A DNA stretch of 64,000 bases from the IMG/VR virus record IMGVR_UViG_3300043449_002563, positions 1 to 64,000 of that record; one strand, given 5' to 3'. How positions within the stretch are numbered: position 1 is the stretch's first letter; the number at the start of each line of letters is the position of its first letter. Below are positions 61,388 through 64,000 of the stretch, in pieces. Source of the stretch: a virus. Below the pieces are notes generated by a model, which was given only the letters and a program-made list of their open reading frames with translations, did not search any database and was not told where the DNA came from. The translations under genes and the position numbers were made by a program.

Positions 61388-61837
61388 GTTTGGTTTAATA
61401 TTGTATTGAGCGGCCAAACCGCTGTTCCCCAAGAACTTGCAAATAATTTTATCTATTTTACTAACGTTAAGAGATTTATCCATAGGCAGTCTTTGAAATG
61501 TTACCTCTAGCTCAGAATGATTTGGAACTATTGGCAAATCACCCTTTATCCTTCGGTATTCATCTACTGTCAGAAACATTTTGGTGCCATCTTTTAGCTC
61601 AATGTACATAGGATTCTTTTTGTCTTCGAATCTTACCACCATGGCTTTTTTCTTAATTATTGGTATGTTTACATTACTCTGGCCTATTTTTACGTCCGTG
61701 TAAGGAAGCTGAGGCTCAGGAATTCCTGTGAGATATGAGTCTGAATTACTCCAGATGTCTGGGACCATACTGCCAGCGCCAATACCCGGAGTATCGTAAG
61801 TGCTGTCTTCGAAAAATTTCTTAAAATTTAATTTCAT
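61367..61837 (-). CDS. Tagged protein with beta domain
   Basis: 156 residues. MKLNFKKFFEDSTYDTPG is of the shared N-terminal type. The rest is mainly beta (PIIKKKAMVVRFEDKKNPMY; MFLTVDEYRRIKGD). No Shine-Dalgarno; TATAAA at -12 to -7 (61844-61849). Confidence 0.7.
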   Translation of the reverse strand: MKLNFKKFFEDSTYDTPGIGAGSMVPDIWSNSDSYLTGIPEPQLPYTDVKIGQSNVNIPIIKKKAMVVRFEDKKNPMYIELKDGTKMFLTVDEYRRIKGDLPIVPNHSELEVTFQRLPMDKSLNVSKIDKIICKFLGNSGLAAQYNIKPNSDAMML

Positions 61838-61843
61838 CTCTAC

Positions 61844-61849
61844 TTTATA
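61844..61849 (-). promoter_or_regulatory. -10-like box at leaderless spacing (tagged-protein gene)
   Basis: TATAAA on the minus strand at -12 to -7 from the ATG at 61837; GTAGAG lies between but is not at Shine-Dalgarno spacing. Confidence 0.4.
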
Positions 61850-61893
61850 TATCGATTTGATTCTTGAAATACTACATTAAATCGAGGTGAAAT

Positions 61894-62403
61894 ATGACCG
61901 CAGAAAGAACAAATGCAAAATTCCATTTGGAAAATAAGAAACCGCTTAACGATTACGATAAGGCAATCAGAGCAATTAAACCTAGGATTCCAATCTACCT
62001 AGACAATTGCTTGGCATATGTCAACAACAAAGATTATCCTCCTGAAGTCAAAAAAATTGTAATTAAAAGACTTAAATCTAATACTGCTAATTTATTCAAT
62101 GACATTTATCCTAAACTTGATAAAATGTTAACTCAAGCTGCTATTGAAGTATCAAGTAAGAAAAGCGGCATTGTTAAAAAATTAAAAAGTTCTGATGTCA
62201 CTCAAACACATGTTTCTGCCGACGATATGGACAGCATTTATGATTCTTTACATGTTGACCCACAATCTGAAGCTTTGCAACCAGACGAAGAACCTGTAAA
62301 TGAAGGGGAACTAAAAGTTGATCCGCAAGAGGAGCTTGTTGATCCGGAAACTGCTCAGCAAAAAGAGCTTGAGCAGCAAAATGCTGCTATGGAAAATTTC
62401 TAA
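61894..62403 (+). CDS. Unknown 169-aa protein with acidic C-terminus
   Basis: Not recognised. A basic helical N-domain (KKPLNDYDKAIRAIKPRIP) then an acidic, Gln/Pro/Glu-rich tail (about 120-169). GAGGTG precedes the ATG. Composition suits a scaffold-like or core protein; not proven. Confidence 0.65.
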   Translation: MTAERTNAKFHLENKKPLNDYDKAIRAIKPRIPIYLDNCLAYVNNKDYPPEVKKIVIKRLKSNTANLFNDIYPKLDKMLTQAAIEVSSKKSGIVKKLKSSDVTQTHVSADDMDSIYDSLHVDPQSEALQPDEEPVNEGELKVDPQEELVDPETAQQKELEQQNAAMENF

Positions 62404-62461
62404 AAGCTTATAATTCAACAGACACATGGATTTAAAGTATTTTGCCTACAGGACTCGTAAA

Positions 62462-62896
62462 ATGTCTAGTGTGGTAGTTAAAATTGTTGCTGAATCAACG
62501 GAATTTATTCCAGTATTTCACTCTAATGAAGCTGCTGGAGCTGACATTAGAAGCAGCATAGATGCGGTTATAGCGCCAAATAAAGTTGAAATGATTCCTG
62601 CTGGTTTCAAGTGTGAAATACCAGCAGGTTACCATGCTAAAATAACTGCCAGAAGTTCTATGGGGAAAAAAGGTATTATTGTCCCTAATGGACCGGGAAT
62701 AATTGATAGCGATTACAGAGGTGATATTAGGGTATTGCTGCTTAATCTTTCAGGTGAACCATTCGAAATTAAAAGAGGCGATAGAATAGCACAATGGTTG
62801 TTAGAGAAAAATATTCAGTATGTTTGGCAGGTAGTAGAAACTCTAAATCAAACAGATAGAGATCCTGCTGGTTTTGGTACTACGGGGCGAAACTGA
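62462..62896 (+). CDS. dut: dUTPase
   Basis: 144 residues with all five trimeric dUTPase motifs: AGADIRSS, ARSSMGKKG, IIDSDYRGDI, RGDRIAQW and GFGTTGR. It splits dUTP to dUMP and pyrophosphate, protecting phage DNA from uracil and supplying ThyX. I use the ATG at 62462 (AGGA eight bases upstream). An in-frame ATG at 62426 with TATAAT upstream (62409-62414) would add 12 residues and cannot be excluded. Confidence 0.93.
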   Translation: MSSVVVKIVAESTEFIPVFHSNEAAGADIRSSIDAVIAPNKVEMIPAGFKCEIPAGYHAKITARSSMGKKGIIVPNGPGIIDSDYRGDIRVLLLNLSGEPFEIKRGDRIAQWLLEKNIQYVWQVVETLNQTDRDPAGFGTTGRN

Positions 62897-62897
62897 T

Positions 62898-63128
62898 ATG
62901 AAAGCATACATGTCTATCATTGTAGGACAAGAAATTGACGGAAAGAACCTTGTTATAAAGGTTGAGAAAGTGTCCTGCAAGAAAGAAGTTATAGATCAGC
63001 TTTTGACTGCTGGAAGAAATAACTGGGTCGAAAGGCACAAGGTTCCAGAAGGAGAAGTGCCTATGTATTTTTCACGTAATGCACAGGAGATTCTTGTAGA
63101 AGATGTCGAGCATAATCAACAAACTTGA
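62898..63128 (+). CDS. Unknown 76-aa protein
   Basis: Not recognised. A beta-alpha protein (MKAYMSIIVGQEIDGKNLVI) with an acidic end. I use the ATG at 62898; an upstream start would overlap dUTPase. It overlaps the GT2 gene by 26 bp. Confidence 0.6.
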   Translation: MKAYMSIIVGQEIDGKNLVIKVEKVSCKKEVIDQLLTAGRNNWVERHKVPEGEVPMYFSRNAQEILVEDVEHNQQT

Positions 63129-63840
63129 TCCTGACAAACCGCAGTTTGTTCTAGACATTAAGAATCATATTCATGATTCTGTAAGTATAATCGTTATTCA
63201 CAAAGATAAACCTGAATTCTTAAATATTTGCCTGCAATCAATAGTGGTTATGTCCGCCAATAACAATTATGAATTAATAGTCGTAGACAACAATTCAGGA
63301 CCAGAAACGCAAGAATTCTTAGATGAAATAAAAGATCAAGTTAAAGTTGTCAAAAATAAAGAGAATTTGTTTTGGAGCGCCGCTGCAAACGCAGGTGTAA
63401 AAGCTGCTGACCCGCACACAAGATACTTTATATTTCTACACTCTGATGTGGTAATTTTAAATCCTGCTTGGATTGATTTGTTGATAAATGTAAATGACAC
63501 AAATAATGCCGGAATGGTAGGGTTGGAAACCGCATCGTGTTCAATCTATAACCAAACCGCTAGCTTTGTACAGGAATGGTGCGTTCTATTTACCAGAGAA
63601 TGTTTTAGCAAAACTGGAGGGTGGCCCGAAAATTTACCTTTGATTGGTCATAGTTTTATTATGACTATGAAGGCACAATTAAAGGGCTTCAAACCTCAAG
63701 TTATGCAAAATACTATCGCCCACCATTACAGAATTTTTGGTATTGATATCAACGAATATGAACAACAGGATCTGATGTCAAAGACCGCTTTGCCACAGGC
63801 TTATATGGATGCTCAAACAAGAAGCTTTGAAAGTGTGTAG
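63103..63840 (+). CDS. Family 2 glycosyltransferase (GT-A)
   Basis: 245 residues. VSIIVIHKDKPEFLNICL start, LIVVDNNSGPET (about 60-71) and IFLHSDVVILNPAW (the D-x-D-like metal site region, here H-S-D) match GT2 enzymes. Then KTGGWPENLPLIGHSFIM, the usual acceptor region. It likely builds or modifies a glycan. Overlaps the preceding gene by 26 bp. Confidence 0.8.
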   Translation: MSSIINKLDPDKPQFVLDIKNHIHDSVSIIVIHKDKPEFLNICLQSIVVMSANNNYELIVVDNNSGPETQEFLDEIKDQVKVVKNKENLFWSAAANAGVKAADPHTRYFIFLHSDVVILNPAWIDLLINVNDTNNAGMVGLETASCSIYNQTASFVQEWCVLFTRECFSKTGGWPENLPLIGHSFIMTMKAQLKGFKPQVMQNTIAHHYRIFGIDINEYEQQDLMSKTALPQAYMDAQTRSFESV

Positions 63841-63847
63841 ATAAGGT

Positions 63848-64000
63848 ATGCGTAAAAATAAAAAAGTTGCTAGAAAAACCAAGGTTGAAACCGAAGTTCA
63901 AGCCCCAGTAAAAAAAACTGCTGGTAATTTTCACATAGAATTCAAAAACCAAGCACAAAAAGATGCTTGGAAAACTATTGAAAAAAATGAAATTACATTC
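63848..64000 (+). CDS. Probable PhoH-like ATPase, 3'-truncated by the window
   Basis: First 51 residues. A basic N-terminus (RKNKKVARKTKVETE) then FKNQAQKDAWKTIEKNEITF, which matches the N-Q-x-x-x-x-W ... N-x-I-T-F segment that precedes the P-loop in PhoH-type proteins. The Walker motif lies beyond the window, so this is provisional. No strong Shine-Dalgarno (AAGG). Confidence 0.5.
   Translation, partial: MRKNKKVARKTKVETEVQAPVKKTAGNFHIEFKNQAQKDAWKTIEKNEITF

Overview
The window is a stretch of a large, AT-rich, double-stranded DNA phage genome. Evidence: a DnaB-type helicase, UvsX/RecA-like recombinase, gp32-like ssDNA-binding protein, bacterial-type DNA polymerase III alpha, sigma factor, dCMP deaminase, ThyX, dNMP kinase, dUTPase, homing-type HNH nuclease, and giant repeat-rich fibre-like proteins, in about 75 tightly packed, often overlapping genes. 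I saw no tRNA, rRNA or CRISPR array. Standard stop codons are used. The host is unknown; heptose (HldE-like) and other glycan enzymes fit a Gram-negative host but do not prove it.

Layout. 1-1.9 kb: a four-repeat basic protein, a PD-(D/E)XK nuclease and an unclear stretch. 1.9-14.5 kb: a small Thr/Pro-linker protein and three giant RCC1-propeller proteins sharing a C-terminal module (probable adhesive virion fibres). 14.5-30.4 kb: replication, recombination and nucleotide metabolism (helicase, sigma factor, dCMP deaminase, gp32-like, UvsX, Ski2-type helicase, dNMP kinase), plus an acyl carrier protein and an amidoligase. 30.4-38 kb: small proteins with a shared N-terminal tag, a GT9-like glycosyltransferase, a sulfotransferase-like protein, ThyX, HldE-like, and a candidate ~100-nt RNA. 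38-44 kb: zinc ribbon, then a complete PrkA - YeaH(DUF444) - SpoVR set. 44-50.6 kb: an HNH endonuclease next to a DNA polymerase III alpha gene that is interrupted near its start by a 40-nt hairpin segment and split into two genes. 51-58 kb: glycosyltransferase-like paralogs, ribosomal protein bS21, an RHH regulator, small unknowns and a baseplate-like protein. 58-64 kb: IF-3, GroES-like, DnaJ, dUTPase, GT2 and the start of a probable PhoH-like ATPase.

How it may work together: the phage carries its own replisome and nucleotide supply, takes hold of host transcription (sigma), translation (bS21, IF-3) and folding (GroES-like, DnaJ), and carries the PrkA/YeaH/SpoVR stress-kinase set. About nine small proteins begin with the same short N-terminal pattern, which resembles the T4 capsid-targeting sequence and may mark packaged cargo. 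Many start codons have no Shine-Dalgarno but carry a -10-like hexamer about 10-12 nt upstream, which suggests leaderless mRNAs. The most unusual locus is the HNH gene plus the hairpin insertion in the polymerase PHP motif (45.29-45.37 kb), whose layout recalls the T4 mobA/gene 60 bypass cassette.
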